Counted from the stretch's first letter, positions 1 to 8,860 are shown. The stretch is 64,000 nt of DNA from Ardenticatenaceae bacterium (GCA_020634495.1 JACKBR010000003.1:62001-126000), one strand, 5' to 3'. Numbers and translations are program-made. Notes: generated by a model not told the origin, from the sequence alone.

Positions 1-596
1 TTCATCCAGGCTGGTGAGCAGGGTGCTGCTGAAGTGTATCCGATCAAAATGAGGTCGTGGTTGTTAATGGTTTGGCGGGTTGGTTCGCTGGTGAGTTCGA
101 TGTGCCAGAGGGATTGGGGTGGCAGGGGGAGCTGGCCTTTGTCTGGGTAGAAAAACGGCCGAAAATGCAGCCGGTTGTAGGTGAGCGCCACCTGCCGCTG
201 GGCCATCTCCAGCCAAAAATCATCCGGTTCGGCGCTGAGGGCAGCGGCTACCTCGCCTCGCATCTCCTCTGGATACTCATCGAGCAAGATGCCTGCCTGG
301 CTGTCCATCTCCAGGCTGATGAGCGCCCCTTCGCCCTCGATGGGTGAGGGGATAAAGCTGGCGTCATCGGTGGTGGTTTCCTCGGCGATGACGGGGGCTT
401 TGGTGGGCAGTGCGGTGGCGATGGCCGGTGGAGGCAAGGGGGTGTTTTCGGAAGGGTTGGCGGTTTCGTTGGGAACGGCCGTTTGGCTGGGCGTTGTATT
501 TTCATTCTCATCAAGGGTCGGTTCCTGGCCGCAGCTGGCAGCCAGGGTGATGGTTAAGAGCAGAAAGCCGGTGACAAAGCGCATCAGTTTGTTCAT
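1..596 (-). CDS. Putative lipoprotein, 3' end beyond window
   Basis: The frame is open from an ATG at 596 down to the window edge (198 codons, no stop), so the gene is partial. The N-terminus is a short basic stretch, a hydrophobic run and a lipobox-like LAASC with Cys22. This suggests export and lipid anchoring. A Thr/Pro/Glu-rich linker follows (residues about 25-75), then an acidic folded region containing PEEMRGEV and DDFWLEMAQRQ. I recognise no family. There is no clear Shine-Dalgarno sequence before the ATG. A plus-strand frame over the same DNA is a shadow, because only the minus frame gives a signal peptide. Confidence 0.6.
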   Translation of the reverse strand, partial: MNKLMRFVTGFLLLTITLAASCGQEPTLDENENTTPSQTAVPNETANPSENTPLPPPAIATALPTKAPVIAEETTTDDASFIPSPIEGEGALISLEMDSQAGILLDEYPEEMRGEVAAALSAEPDDFWLEMAQRQVALTYNRLHFRPFFYPDKGQLPLPPQSLWHIELTSEPTRQTINNHDLILIGYTSAAPCSPAWM

Positions 597-942
597 AGGG
601 CATGATTTTACCCACAGTAGCGACGGGCTTCAAAGTGGCTGGCGCTTCCTCATGGTTTGTTTAACACCCTTGCTTTATCGCCAATCAGCCCCTGCCTGGA
701 GAACTACTGCCAGATCGCCTCTGTTTCGTGTCGTCGCGTGGTGGCCCGCCGGAGAGCAGTTCGTCTTTGCTGATGGTGCACAAATTCCAGTTGGTGTTCC
801 ATCTGCGGGTGAGGTTTTTTAAATGTGAGCTGGCTCACGAACGGCCGTCCGACAGGGAGCAAATCCTTAAATTTCGCAGAGTGAGCATCCTCAGATGCGA
901 TTTTTTGACCCGTTCGCATCTGAGGATGCTCACTCCTCGGAT
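597..942. other. Gene-free stretch with one strong hairpin
   Basis: No frame here has a ribosome binding site and protein-like composition. The stretch holds one ACGGCCGT palindrome near 842 and the long inverted repeat at 879-935 that follows glyS. The lipoprotein promoter should also lie here, but I cannot place it with confidence. Confidence 0.5.
879..935 (-). terminator. 22 bp perfect hairpin after glyS
   Basis: GAGTGAGCATCCTCAGATGC starts the left arm (879-900), and 914-935 is its perfect complement, with a 13-base loop. It begins 8 nt beyond the glyS stop. The stem is longer than a usual intrinsic terminator and lacks a good U-run on the minus strand, so it may act as a 3' stabiliser or be a palindromic repeat. 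Confidence 0.5.
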
Positions 943-2343
943 TTAGGAGGCAAAGAGTTGGTCTTGCAAGTAAGGCAGCAGCTGGTCAATATTCACACGA
1001 ACTTGCTCTGTTGTGTCGCGGTGGCGGACGGTGACGCTGTTGTTTTCTAGCGTGTCAAAATCAATGGTGATGCAAAACGGCGTGCCGATTTCGTCCTGAT
1101 AGTAATATCGTTTGCCGATGTTGCCCCGGTCGTCCCAGGTGGCGGTGTGGTGCGGCGCGATCAGTTCGTAGACGGCCTGGGCTTTTTGCACGAGTTCGGG
1201 TTTGTTACGCAGCAGGGGGAAAACGGCCGTTTTATACGGCGCTAAATCCGGCTTAAAGCGTAAAACGGTGCGGTTGTTCTCTGCGTCATGCCAGTAAGCG
1301 TCGCACAGCAGCATCAAAAAGAGACGGTTGATGCCCACGGCTGGTTCGATGACGTGCGGCACAAAGGTCTTGCCGCTGAATGGATCGGTGTAGGTCAGTT
1401 TGGCCCCGGAATGTTCGATGTGTTGTTGCAAATCGTAATCGGTGCGGTAGGCCACGCCCCAAAGCTCCTTAAAGCCAAAGGGAAAATGGTAATCCAAATC
1501 GTAGGTTTCGCGGCTGTAGTGGCTGCGCTCTTTGTCAGAATGGCGTCGCCAGCGCAGATTTTCGGCCTGGACGCCCAGGCTGTGCACCACAAAATCCCAC
1601 ATGCGCTGCTGCCATTCCGTGAACAAAGTTTGCCAATCGTTTTGCTCTGGATCAAAGAAATATTCAATTTCCGCCTGTTCAAATTCCAGCGTGCGGAAGA
1701 CAAATTGGCCGGTGGTAATTTCGTTGCGGAAGCTCTTGCCAATCTGGCCAATGCCAAAGGGCAGCTTAACGCGGGACGAATCCAGCACCTGGCGGAAGTT
1801 GGTAAAGATGCCCTGAGCGGTTTCGCCGCGTAGATAAATTTTTGCTTTTTCACCTTCGATAGCGCCTACGGCCGTTTCAAACAAAATGTTAAACTCTTTT
1901 GGCTCAGTAACCGGGTTGCCGTCTGGACTCAAAATCTTGTTTTCTGCAATAAACCTACCCATTTCCGCCACGTTCAGCGCCTCGACGATTAGTTCAGGCG
2001 GGTTTGGCTGTTTGGCGAGCCACATTTCAATCAGGTGGTCGGCGCGGTATCGTTTGTGCGTCACCTTGTCCTCCACCAGCGGATCGGTGAAGGAGGCGAC
2101 GTGCCCGGAGGCCACCCAGGTTTGGGGATGCAGCAAAATTTGCGTTTCCAGGCCGATCATGTCGGCTTTTTTGCGGATCATTTCCTGCCACCATTTGTCC
2201 TTGATGTTGCGCAGCAGTTCCGTGCCCAGCGGGCCATAGTCGTAGGAGCTGGCTAGCCCGCCGTAAATTTCAGAGGTCTGGTAGACAAAGCCGCGCCGCT
2301 TGGCTAGCGCGGTGATGGTTTCTAAAGTTAGTTGTTTGGTCAT
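943..2343 (-). CDS. glyS: Glycyl-tRNA synthetase, single-chain class II type
   Basis: This enzyme charges tRNA-Gly with glycine using ATP in the cytoplasm. The 466-residue chain begins TKQLTLETITALAKRRGFVYQ and carries the eukaryote/archaea-like alpha2 GlyRS signatures: YGPLGTELLRNIK near residue 38, motif 2 LRGETAQGIFTNF followed by FRNE, and motif 3 PAVGINRLFLMLL. It is not the bacterial alpha/beta GlyQS form. The start at 2343 is chosen over 2355 because GAGGAG lies 4 nt upstream. It is preceded by a T-box leader, so expression should respond to uncharged tRNA-Gly. ACGGCCGT occurs twice in the gene. Confidence 0.95.
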   Translation of the reverse strand: MTKQLTLETITALAKRRGFVYQTSEIYGGLASSYDYGPLGTELLRNIKDKWWQEMIRKKADMIGLETQILLHPQTWVASGHVASFTDPLVEDKVTHKRYRADHLIEMWLAKQPNPPELIVEALNVAEMGRFIAENKILSPDGNPVTEPKEFNILFETAVGAIEGEKAKIYLRGETAQGIFTNFRQVLDSSRVKLPFGIGQIGKSFRNEITTGQFVFRTLEFEQAEIEYFFDPEQNDWQTLFTEWQQRMWDFVVHSLGVQAENLRWRRHSDKERSHYSRETYDLDYHFPFGFKELWGVAYRTDYDLQQHIEHSGAKLTYTDPFSGKTFVPHVIEPAVGINRLFLMLLCDAYWHDAENNRTVLRFKPDLAPYKTAVFPLLRNKPELVQKAQAVYELIAPHHTATWDDRGNIGKRYYYQDEIGTPFCITIDFDTLENNSVTVRHRDTTEQVRVNIDQLLPYLQDQLFAS

Positions 2344-2369
2344 GGGACTCCTCATGTCATATTATTTTC

Positions 2370-2439
2370 ACCCTCACCCCAGCCCTCTTCCTTAAGGGAG
2401 AGGGAGCCAGGTTCCCTCCCCATTGCGAGGGAGAGGGTT
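2370..2439. repeat. CCCTCACCCCAGCCCTC-type intergenic repeat, copy a
   Basis: It begins CACCCTCACCCCAGCCCTC, as does the copy at 11431-11511. It can fold through CCCTCT/AGAGGG pairs. It lies between the T-box terminator and the glyS start, so it lengthens the leader. The same kind of word is common between genes in many bacteria. Confidence 0.6.
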
Positions 2440-2443
2440 AATA

Positions 2444-2600
2444 CAAAAAAATCCCTGCAACACATAAATTTGTGTTGCAGGGACGGCTTTTTCAAGTCGC
2501 GGTTCCACCCTGCTTCCGCCAGTTCATGTTGAACCAGCGGCAACTTTCTTGGGGGTGCAGCTCCCGCTTGCCAAAGGCGATCATCGCTGCGATTTTTTGC
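2444..2600 (-). promoter_or_regulatory. T-box riboswitch leader of glyS
   Basis: The minus strand carries the T-box core AGGGTGGAACCGCG at 2511-2498. GCAGGG at its 5' side (2513-2508) can pair with CCCTGC (2482-2477) to form the antiterminator. That same CCCTGC segment is also the 5' arm of a terminator: 13 bp stem 2483-2471/2464-2452, then a U-run at 2451-2444. The two folds are therefore mutually exclusive, the hallmark of transcriptional T-boxes. A stem III with CCGC/GCGG and GUUC/GAAC pairs precedes the core. The specifier stem I is short or diverged. I could not assign the specifier loop, and the 5' limit is approximate. Confidence 0.9.
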
Positions 2601-2694
2601 CACAGAGTTCTCAGAGGATTTAGAGATTTAGCGCCTAATTTTTAAGACATCAAGCTGCGGATTGATTCTCTATTCCCTCTGTGTTCTCTGTGGC
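2599..2694. repeat. CACAGAG palindromic repeat (family R1), copy a
   Basis: Inverted ends GCCACAGAGTTCTCAGAG and CTCTGTGTTCTCTGTGGC enclose about 60 bp of AT-rich DNA. The repeat lies 20 nt beyond the aceK stop and upstream of the glyS leader. Related copies are at 22100-22176, 32696-32796 and 53055-53156. Confidence 0.75.
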
Positions 2695-2713
2695 TAATTG
2701 TACGGTGTAGGGG

Positions 2714-4471
2714 TTAGCTGTCAAGGGTGTCGGATGGCTGGGGCAGGCGGTGAATGTCGAGATACGGCCGTATCGTAATAATTTCTCCCGCCTCAATGCG
2801 CTGCTGGGTTTGCTGCCAAAAAGCCACATCGAGTAAATCGCTGTGATGGGCTAAGAAAGTGTCCTTCACGCTGTTGGGTAGCCCCATAAAGCGCAAAAAC
2901 TCTTCTGGGAAGACATCCTTTTCGCCAATGTGGAACCAGGGCTCGGCGGCCAGCTCATCTTCATAATTCATCGCTTGGGGGAATTTGCGGAAGTTGCAGT
3001 CGGTTAACGGCCGTAATTCATCATAATCATAAAAAACCACCCGGTCGTGGCGGGTGACGCCAAAATTTTTCAGCAGCATGTCGCCAGCAAAAATATTGGT
3101 CACCGCCAAATCTTTAATGGTTTGGCCATAATCAATAATCGCTTGCTGGGCCGCTGCGTCATCGGCCTCTTGCAAAAAAATGTCTAGCGGCGTTACCTGG
3201 CGCTCCACGTACGCATGGCTCACCACCACCGTGCCCTCCTCCAGGCTAACGGTGTTGGCGGCAACTTCTAGCAGTTCGGCCAGCAGCTCTTCGGTGAAAC
3301 GGCCGTGTCCAAATTCTAAAAATTCAAATGATTGGGCATCAATCAGCCGTCCGGCCCGGTCGTGGCGGAAAACCATTTCATAATTGCTAATTACATCCTG
3401 GCGAGTTGTTCTTTTGGGGTAGGCAAAACGGTCTTTAATGAGCTTGAACACCACATCAAAATCGGGCAGACCAAAGACAATCATCACCATGCCGCGCTGC
3501 CCTGGGGCAATTTCAAACTGGGCTTTGGATGTTTTAAGATGGTTCAGCAAGTCACGATACAGCTCTGTTTTGCCATGTTTGTTGTAGCCCAGCGAAATGT
3601 AAATTTCGGCAATGCGCTTACGGGGCAGGATGGAACGGATGAATTGCACAAGGTCAGACGGCCGTTCCGCCATCACATGAAAATAGGAACGGGCAAAGCT
3701 AAACAAAATACTCACGCTGCTTTCGTCTAGCAGAACGGCATCAATGAACACGCCAATATTCCCTTGCAGCAGCACCAACGCCAGCGGCACAAGGCCCTGT
3801 GGGGTGTAAATGCGGCCAACGAGGTAGGTGCCTTTGCCCCGGTAAAAAAGCGAATTTACCACGTCAATGCGGGAAAGCGTGGTTTGCTCTTTTTCCAAAA
3901 AACAGGTGAGCCGTGCGGTAATCTGGCGGCAATCTTCGTCGAAATTGGCATAGGGCACTGCCAGCTTGCAGGCCAATAAAATCTGGCGCACCGTTTCTTC
4001 TAACTCTGTTGGAAAGTAGGTTGTGTAAAGCGATTTAGGATCGCTGAGGGGGCGCGGGTCAAAGTCTGGGGCAACAAACTCAATTTGCGGGTCTACCCCA
4101 ACGGTGGTGAAGATTCGTCGGGTGATCGAGTTGAAAAATGTTTCCGCCAGCTCCCAATCGGCACAATCGGCAATGAAGCCAGAGTAAACGGCTTTCATGC
4201 TGGCCCACACCATTTTGCGGTTCAGGCGGTCGCCTAGCAAATCTCGCACCGCCATGACCACGCCATCGACAATTTGCCGGTAGAGGCTAAGTCTGGCTAG
4301 GGCGTCGCTGCGTTGGGCGTGCCAATCTTTGGTTTCAAACCGTTGTTGGGCCTGGCAGGTAATGTCATGGAAGCGACGGCCGTATCGTTCAAAACCATCA
4401 TAAATTTGCCGGGCAGCAATATTGGCCAGGCGGCTGTCGGTCAGGCGGGCAGAGTGAGAATTGGGTAGCAT
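2714..4471 (-). CDS. aceK: Isocitrate dehydrogenase kinase/phosphatase
   Basis: AceK phosphorylates and dephosphorylates NADP-isocitrate dehydrogenase, steering carbon between the TCA cycle and the glyoxylate bypass. The protein (585 aa from ATG 4471) covers the family along its whole length: an N-terminal regulatory part with YRQIVDGVVMAVRDLLGDRL, and a kinase part with NIFAGDMLLKNFGVTRHDR and VVFYDYDELRP. The start at 4471 is preferred to 4507 because a TACAAT box lies 6 nt upstream (leaderless mRNA) and the extra residues look unrelated. No aceA or aceB is in view. An isocitrate dehydrogenase-like gene with the phosphorylatable SxNxxxR signature is at 32794. AceK is best known from Proteobacteria, so transfer is possible. 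Confidence 0.93.
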   Translation of the reverse strand: MLPNSHSARLTDSRLANIAARQIYDGFERYGRRFHDITCQAQQRFETKDWHAQRSDALARLSLYRQIVDGVVMAVRDLLGDRLNRKMVWASMKAVYSGFIADCADWELAETFFNSITRRIFTTVGVDPQIEFVAPDFDPRPLSDPKSLYTTYFPTELEETVRQILLACKLAVPYANFDEDCRQITARLTCFLEKEQTTLSRIDVVNSLFYRGKGTYLVGRIYTPQGLVPLALVLLQGNIGVFIDAVLLDESSVSILFSFARSYFHVMAERPSDLVQFIRSILPRKRIAEIYISLGYNKHGKTELYRDLLNHLKTSKAQFEIAPGQRGMVMIVFGLPDFDVVFKLIKDRFAYPKRTTRQDVISNYEMVFRHDRAGRLIDAQSFEFLEFGHGRFTEELLAELLEVAANTVSLEEGTVVVSHAYVERQVTPLDIFLQEADDAAAQQAIIDYGQTIKDLAVTNIFAGDMLLKNFGVTRHDRVVFYDYDELRPLTDCNFRKFPQAMNYEDELAAEPWFHIGEKDVFPEEFLRFMGLPNSVKDTFLAHHSDLLDVAFWQQTQQRIEAGEIITIRPYLDIHRLPQPSDTLDS

Positions 4472-4477
4472 GGGGGC

Positions 4478-4483
4478 ATTGTA
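4478..4483 (-). promoter_or_regulatory. -10 box, probably leaderless aceK promoter
   Basis: TACAAT ends 6 nt before the aceK ATG, so transcription would start at or next to the start codon. No Shine-Dalgarno sequence is present. Confidence 0.45.
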
Positions 4484-4554
4484 AAAGCAACTGTGCCTGG
4501 TGAACAAGTGCCAAAAATCACTTAAAAAAAAGATTGGGGATATGTAGCTTTATC

Positions 4555-5646
4555 TCAGGTTTCTTTTTTGGCCAATCCTAAAAGGTTTTTCAGCCGCTCC
4601 CGCCCTTTGGCGATGTCCGTCCGGCGCAGCCGCCAGGTGCCCACAATGCCATAGGGCAAAAAGAGGACGATAGCTACGTACACGGCCCCCAGCAAAAAGT
4701 TGGCAACATCGCCAAACCAGCGGTCTAAAAAGAACTCCAGCAGCCGGAAAACGGCCGCACCAATCAAGGCCCCGCTCAGTGTGCCCACGCCGCCAATGAG
4801 AATGATCAGCAGCGCTGCCACGGTCCAGCCCAGCCCGGCCACATTTGGGCTAACAATGGGTTGGTGAATGGTGTGGAAGAATCCGGCGAGAACGGCCGTT
4901 AGCGAAGCAACCCCCAACGCCACCAGCTTAAATAAAAACGTGTTGTACCCCAGCATCAGCGCCCGGTCTTCGTTTTCACGAATGGCAATGCACACCCGCC
5001 CCGTTGGAGAATCCACAAAACGGCGGTAAACCAGAAAAACCAGAAAAGTGGTTAGCAGCGCCAGCAAATAAAGCTGAAAACGGGCCGTGTTGCTGTTGAG
5101 CCATTCCGGGGCAATCACACCCTGTAAACCCACATCGGCCCCCGTCCATTCCACCATTTCTGTGGATTGCACCACAATGTGAAACACCGAGGCCAACCCT
5201 AGCGTGACCAAAGCAAAGGTAATGCCCTTCACCCTGGGCAGCACCACGCCAAAAAGCAGCGCCTGCACAACCGCCACAACAACCAGACCGAGTAAAGTTT
5301 GCCCCACACCCCAGCCAAAATTTTTGAAGGCGATGCCCGTAAAATACGCGCCTGAAGCAAAAAACATGGCGTGGCCAAAAGAAAGCAGCCCCGTGACGCC
5401 TAAAATTAAATCATAGCTCAGGGCATAGATTGCCAGAATAAAAATCTCGATGAGCAGGCCCTGCATAAATTTGGCGCTGCCTGCTTCATTGGCCAGCACA
5501 TCCCCAAAAGATTGCCCCTCGGATAGGGCAAGCAAGAAGGGCAGGGCCAGCAGCAGCAACAGCAGTCCCACAAGCCCGCGGTTTGCCGTCAGCCAGCCAA
5601 CGATGCCGGTTTTTTCAGTTGTGCGGTTTGCCAAGCTAGATTGCAT
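4555..5646 (-). CDS. livM: LIV-type ABC transporter permease LivM
   Basis: One of two inner-membrane permeases of a branched-chain amino acid/organic acid importer. The 363 aa protein has about ten hydrophobic segments and the LivM signature LILGVTGLLSFGHAMFFASGAYFTG near residue 82. The EAA-like loop IRENEDRALMLGYN, which contacts the ATPases, is near residue 222. The start at 5646 has GGAG upstream. It is the last gene of the five-gene importer set, after livH (84 nt gap). The real substrate may not be an amino acid, given the acyl-CoA ligases in the same run of genes. Confidence 0.9.
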   Translation of the reverse strand: MQSSLANRTTEKTGIVGWLTANRGLVGLLLLLLALPFLLALSEGQSFGDVLANEAGSAKFMQGLLIEIFILAIYALSYDLILGVTGLLSFGHAMFFASGAYFTGIAFKNFGWGVGQTLLGLVVVAVVQALLFGVVLPRVKGITFALVTLGLASVFHIVVQSTEMVEWTGADVGLQGVIAPEWLNSNTARFQLYLLALLTTFLVFLVYRRFVDSPTGRVCIAIRENEDRALMLGYNTFLFKLVALGVASLTAVLAGFFHTIHQPIVSPNVAGLGWTVAALLIILIGGVGTLSGALIGAAVFRLLEFFLDRWFGDVANFLLGAVYVAIVLFLPYGIVGTWRLRRTDIAKGRERLKNLLGLAKKET

Positions 5647-5730
5647 TCATTTTCTCCGCGTCAGGTAGAACTGGCAGCCCTGGCCTTTACATTTCCACAA
5701 GGTATGAATCAGGATTGCCGCTCCTCACTA

Positions 5731-7290
5731 TTATTCGTTTCGCCCAAACAGCCCTTGCGGCAAGATGAGCAAAATAATCACCATCAGCAGCACGGTGGAG
5801 GCGGGCACCAGCGGCGGGGATGGCTTAAATGGTTCAGCCAAAAAGGGCAGGTTAATGCCAAGTTGGCCATATTTGATAATAAATTGCTGGAGCAGCCCCA
5901 CCAAAATGGCTCCGGCCGCTGCACCAGGGAAGCTGGTTAAGCCGCCAATGGCCAGGGCAATGAGGGCCAAAAGCAGCAGGCGGGTTCCCATGTCTGTTGA
6001 AAGTCCAATGGAGGGAGCGGCCAGGATGCCACCCAAGGCTGCCAGCCCCACGCCTAAAGCAAAAACAAAGGTAAAGACCTGGCGCACGTTGATGCCCAAT
6101 GCTTCTACCATTTCGCTGTCTTGCACGCCAGCGCGAATGATCATGCCGATGCGGGTGCGCTGCAATATGAGCCAGACAAGCACGAGGACAACCAGCCCAA
6201 CCAGAATGATAAACACTTCATTGTAGGTGCGAATACGGCCGTTAAACAAAAGAATTGTTGAACATTGGTGAGCAATTAAATCCCCGATGTTTGTGGCCGG
6301 GCAGCCGTCGCCACTGCCGTTAAACAGGGCGGCCTTGGGCATTGTGAATTCAGGGCGGCCCCAAATGGCGCGCACCACTTCAATCACAATAAAGCTCAGC
6401 CCCAGGGTAATCATGAGTTGATAGATGGGACGGTCATACAACGGCCGTATCAACGCCATCTCAATCAGCCCGCCAATAATGAAGCCCAGCCCGGTTGCCA
6501 CGCCCATCGCCACAAAAAAGCGGGCTGTGGTGCTCATGCTCAGCAAAAAGTTGGTGATGTTTGAATTGATAAAAAAGGTCACTAATCCTAAAACCAGCAG
6601 GGTTACGGCCGTTACCCAGGTGCGGCGAGAAATATGGTTGCTCACTGAACCCGCTTGTTGCCTTAATCCAAACCCGGCAATGGCCAACGCCAAAAGTGAC
6701 CCGCCCAGCAAAGTGCCCAGCAGCGCCAGCGGCCAGCCTGCGCCTGGGGGTACGGTGGTTAATTGCAGGTTTCCCTGGGTGAACGCCAGGGCATTGGTGA
6801 TTGGGCTTTCGGCGTACACGTCTGGGTTCCAAATGGCCAGGGGAAAGCGCGCATAGGCCACCCAAAGCGAACCGGCTCCAAGAAGCAAGGCTAGCCAGGG
6901 CCAGGCACGCGCCTGAGCCTGCAAAAGCGGCACCTTTTTTATCCAGACCCGCCAAAATGGAAGCAGCACAAAGCCAACGGCCGTTAGCAGCAGCGGCGAC
7001 AGCATATCCACAAAGGTATCGGGCCGCACAAACACCGTCCAGCCCACATAAGCCCCCACCATAAACATCTCGCCGTGGGCCAGGTTTAGCACATCCATCA
7101 GCCCCAAAATCAGCGACAAGCCTGCCGCCACCAGGAAGGTGATCATGCCCACGCTTAGCCCCCGCAAAATGGTGATCAGCCAATCATCTGTTTCCATGCC
7201 TTGAACGGCCGTAAAAAACAAAAACGCCAACACCGCCAGCGTTACCAACCGCGTCCGGTTCGCTCTCAATGTGCCAATTACATCTGCCAT
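5731..7290 (-). CDS. livH: LIV-type ABC transporter permease LivH, enlarged
   Basis: Second permease of the importer. Family signatures are intact: ILGLMDVLNLAHGEMFMVGAYVG near residue 60, the EAA-like loop RAGVQDSEMVEALGIN near residue 390, and a C-terminal PQGLFGR. At 519 aa it is far longer than typical LivH (about 290-310). The extra length falls between the first LivH core segment and the MALIRPLYDRP segment. It holds several hydrophobic helices (residues about 100-245) plus a soluble loop with GDGCPATNIGDLIAHQC (about 335-355). The open frame is continuous, so this is an insertion and not an assembly error. GGAGAAGGT precedes the ATG. Confidence 0.9.
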   Translation of the reverse strand: MADVIGTLRANRTRLVTLAVLAFLFFTAVQGMETDDWLITILRGLSVGMITFLVAAGLSLILGLMDVLNLAHGEMFMVGAYVGWTVFVRPDTFVDMLSPLLLTAVGFVLLPFWRVWIKKVPLLQAQARAWPWLALLLGAGSLWVAYARFPLAIWNPDVYAESPITNALAFTQGNLQLTTVPPGAGWPLALLGTLLGGSLLALAIAGFGLRQQAGSVSNHISRRTWVTAVTLLVLGLVTFFINSNITNFLLSMSTTARFFVAMGVATGLGFIIGGLIEMALIRPLYDRPIYQLMITLGLSFIVIEVVRAIWGRPEFTMPKAALFNGSGDGCPATNIGDLIAHQCSTILLFNGRIRTYNEVFIILVGLVVLVLVWLILQRTRIGMIIRAGVQDSEMVEALGINVRQVFTFVFALGVGLAALGGILAAPSIGLSTDMGTRLLLLALIALAIGGLTSFPGAAAGAILVGLLQQFIIKYGQLGINLPFLAEPFKPSPPLVPASTVLLMVIILLILPQGLFGRNE

Positions 7291-7303
7291 ACCTTCTCCG
7301 TCT

Positions 7304-7387
7304 TCAGTAATCAGTAGGTCAGTAGGTCAGTGATCAGTAAGTCAGTTTTCAGTCAACTGCTCACCGATTGCTGCTTACTGAATACTG
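7304..7387. repeat. CAGTAATCAG-word hairpin repeat
   Basis: Degenerate 7-8 base words (CAGTAATCAGT, AGGTCAGT, GATCAGTAAGTCAGT) run along one strand and are partly answered by complementary words (GCTTACTGAATACTG). The repeat sits between livF and livH inside the cluster and is probably a processing or attenuation hairpin. Confidence 0.6.
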
Positions 7388-8092
7388 TCACGCTGCCCCC
7401 AAATACCGGTGAATCGTCGCCTTATCTTGAACCAAATCAGCCATCATGCCATGCTGAACCGACTGCCCCTCATCAATAATCACGTACCGTTCCGCCAGCT
7501 TGCTGGCCACCACAAAATTCTGCTCCACCAGCAGCACCGTCGATTCAGTCGAAAGCTGCTGGATTGCTTCCATCATTTGTTCAATAATAACTGGAGCCAG
7601 GCCCTCACTGGGTTCATCGATCAAAAGCAGGTCATTATCCGGCACCAAAGCGCGAGCCACAGCCAGCATTTGCTGCTGCCCCCCAGAAAGATTTGTGCCG
7701 GATAATTTGATTAAGCGCTTCAAATCAGGGAATAGCTCAAAAATAAACTGCTCCTTGCGCTCAAAATCCCCTTTCTTGCGCTCCGCAATGCGTAAATTTT
7801 CCAGCACGCTAAGGTCACGAAAAATAGCCCGGTGCTCCGGCACATAGCCAATACCCATAGCCGCAATATCAAAACTGCGCCGCCCATGGATTGGCTCTCC
7901 CTTCAATAAAACAGACCCCTCTCGTGGCGGCGTTAGCCCCAAAACCGATTTCAGCGTTGTCGTTTTGCCCGCGCCATTTCGTCCCAGCAGCGCCGTAATG
8001 CTGCCTTTTGGCACGGACAACGAAACCCCTTCCAAGATATGAAATTGGCCAATGAACGTGTGAATATGATTGACTTCAAGCAGATTTTTCAT
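7388..8092 (-). CDS. livF: LIV-type ABC transporter ATPase LivF
   Basis: Cytoplasmic ATPase of the importer, 234 aa from the ATG at 8092. Walker A GRNGAGKTT, signature LSGGQQQMLAVARAL, Walker B LLLIDEPSEGL and the H-loop region are all present. LivF features such as GYVPEHRAIFRDLSVLENL are clear. The longer frame from 8128 would run further into livG. The start at 8092 overlaps the livG end by 17 nt, the usual translational coupling in this family. Encoded after livG and before livH on the minus strand. Confidence 0.92.
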   Translation of the reverse strand: MKNLLEVNHIHTFIGQFHILEGVSLSVPKGSITALLGRNGAGKTTTLKSVLGLTPPREGSVLLKGEPIHGRRSFDIAAMGIGYVPEHRAIFRDLSVLENLRIAERKKGDFERKEQFIFELFPDLKRLIKLSGTNLSGGQQQMLAVARALVPDNDLLLIDEPSEGLAPVIIEQMMEAIQQLSTESTVLLVEQNFVVASKLAERYVIIDEGQSVQHGMMADLVQDKATIHRYLGAA

Positions 8093-8846
8093 ACAAATGA
8101 CCCAAATACGCTGTTTGCACTGTCTCATTGGCCGAAATTTCTGCCGGTGTGCCCTCAGCCAAAATGCTGCCGTGGTGCATTACCGTAATTTTGTCAGAGA
8201 CACTCATCACCACATTCATATTGTGCTCTACCAGCATGACCGTCTTGTGGCCCGCTTCCTGAATTTTCTGGATGAGCGCCATAAGCTCCGGCACTTGCTC
8301 TGAGGCCATGCCTGCCGTCGGTTCATCCAGCAGCAAAATTTCTGGGTCTGGGGCCAAAATCATGCCCAGTTCCAGCTTGCGCTGTGCGCCATGTGGCAAT
8401 GTCCGGGCAGGCAGCAGCGCCTCTTTGGCCAGGCCAACCTGCTCAATGACCTCCCAGGCGCGGTCCTCATATTTTGTAAAGGCACGATGCGAGCGAAGCA
8501 GGCGAAAGCTATCGCTGCCTAAAGCCTGGGCCGCCAAACGAATATTTTCCAGCACGGTCAGGTTCGGGAAAATATTGGTGATCTGAAAAGAACGGCCGAT
8601 TCCCCGATGCGCCGTTTTATACAAAGGCAGACTGGTAATGTCCTCGCCCCGCAGTAAAACCCGGCCACTGGTAGGTGCCAGATTGCCGCTGAGCAAATTA
8701 AAGAACGTGGTCTTGCCCGCGCCATTGGGTCCAATGATGGAATGAAGCGACCCGGCCTTCACTTGCAGGCTAACGTCGTACACAGCCACCAGCGCGCCAA
8801 ACTCCCGGCGCAGTTTTTGTGTTTCCAGAATGATCGAATCGACCAT
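8076..8846 (-). CDS. livG: LIV-type ABC transporter ATPase LivG
   Basis: Partner ATPase of LivF, 256 aa. Walker A GPNGAGKTTFFNLLSG, the LivG motif GRSFQITNIFPNLTVLENI, a degenerate signature PHGAQRKLELGMILAPDP in place of LSGGQ-like text, and Walker B LLLDEPTAGM are visible. The departure from LSGGQ (HGAQR) is common in LivG. It lies between the binding protein gene and livF, and its last codons overlap the livF start. Confidence 0.92.
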   Translation of the reverse strand: MVDSIILETQKLRREFGALVAVYDVSLQVKAGSLHSIIGPNGAGKTTFFNLLSGNLAPTSGRVLLRGEDITSLPLYKTAHRGIGRSFQITNIFPNLTVLENIRLAAQALGSDSFRLLRSHRAFTKYEDRAWEVIEQVGLAKEALLPARTLPHGAQRKLELGMILAPDPEILLLDEPTAGMASEQVPELMALIQKIQEAGHKTVMLVEHNMNVVMSVSDKITVMHHGSILAEGTPAEISANETVQTAYLGHLYEKSA

Positions 8847-8860
8847 TGTTGCTCCGTTTT

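Noticed and set aside
1288..1833. 181 aa plus-strand frame
   Set aside because: It lies wholly inside glyS on the other strand and has no ribosome site. Long shadows are common here because of codon bias.
6461..7183. 240 aa minus-strand frame within livH
   Set aside because: Alternate frame of livH. The livH frame alone carries membrane-protein composition and family motifs.
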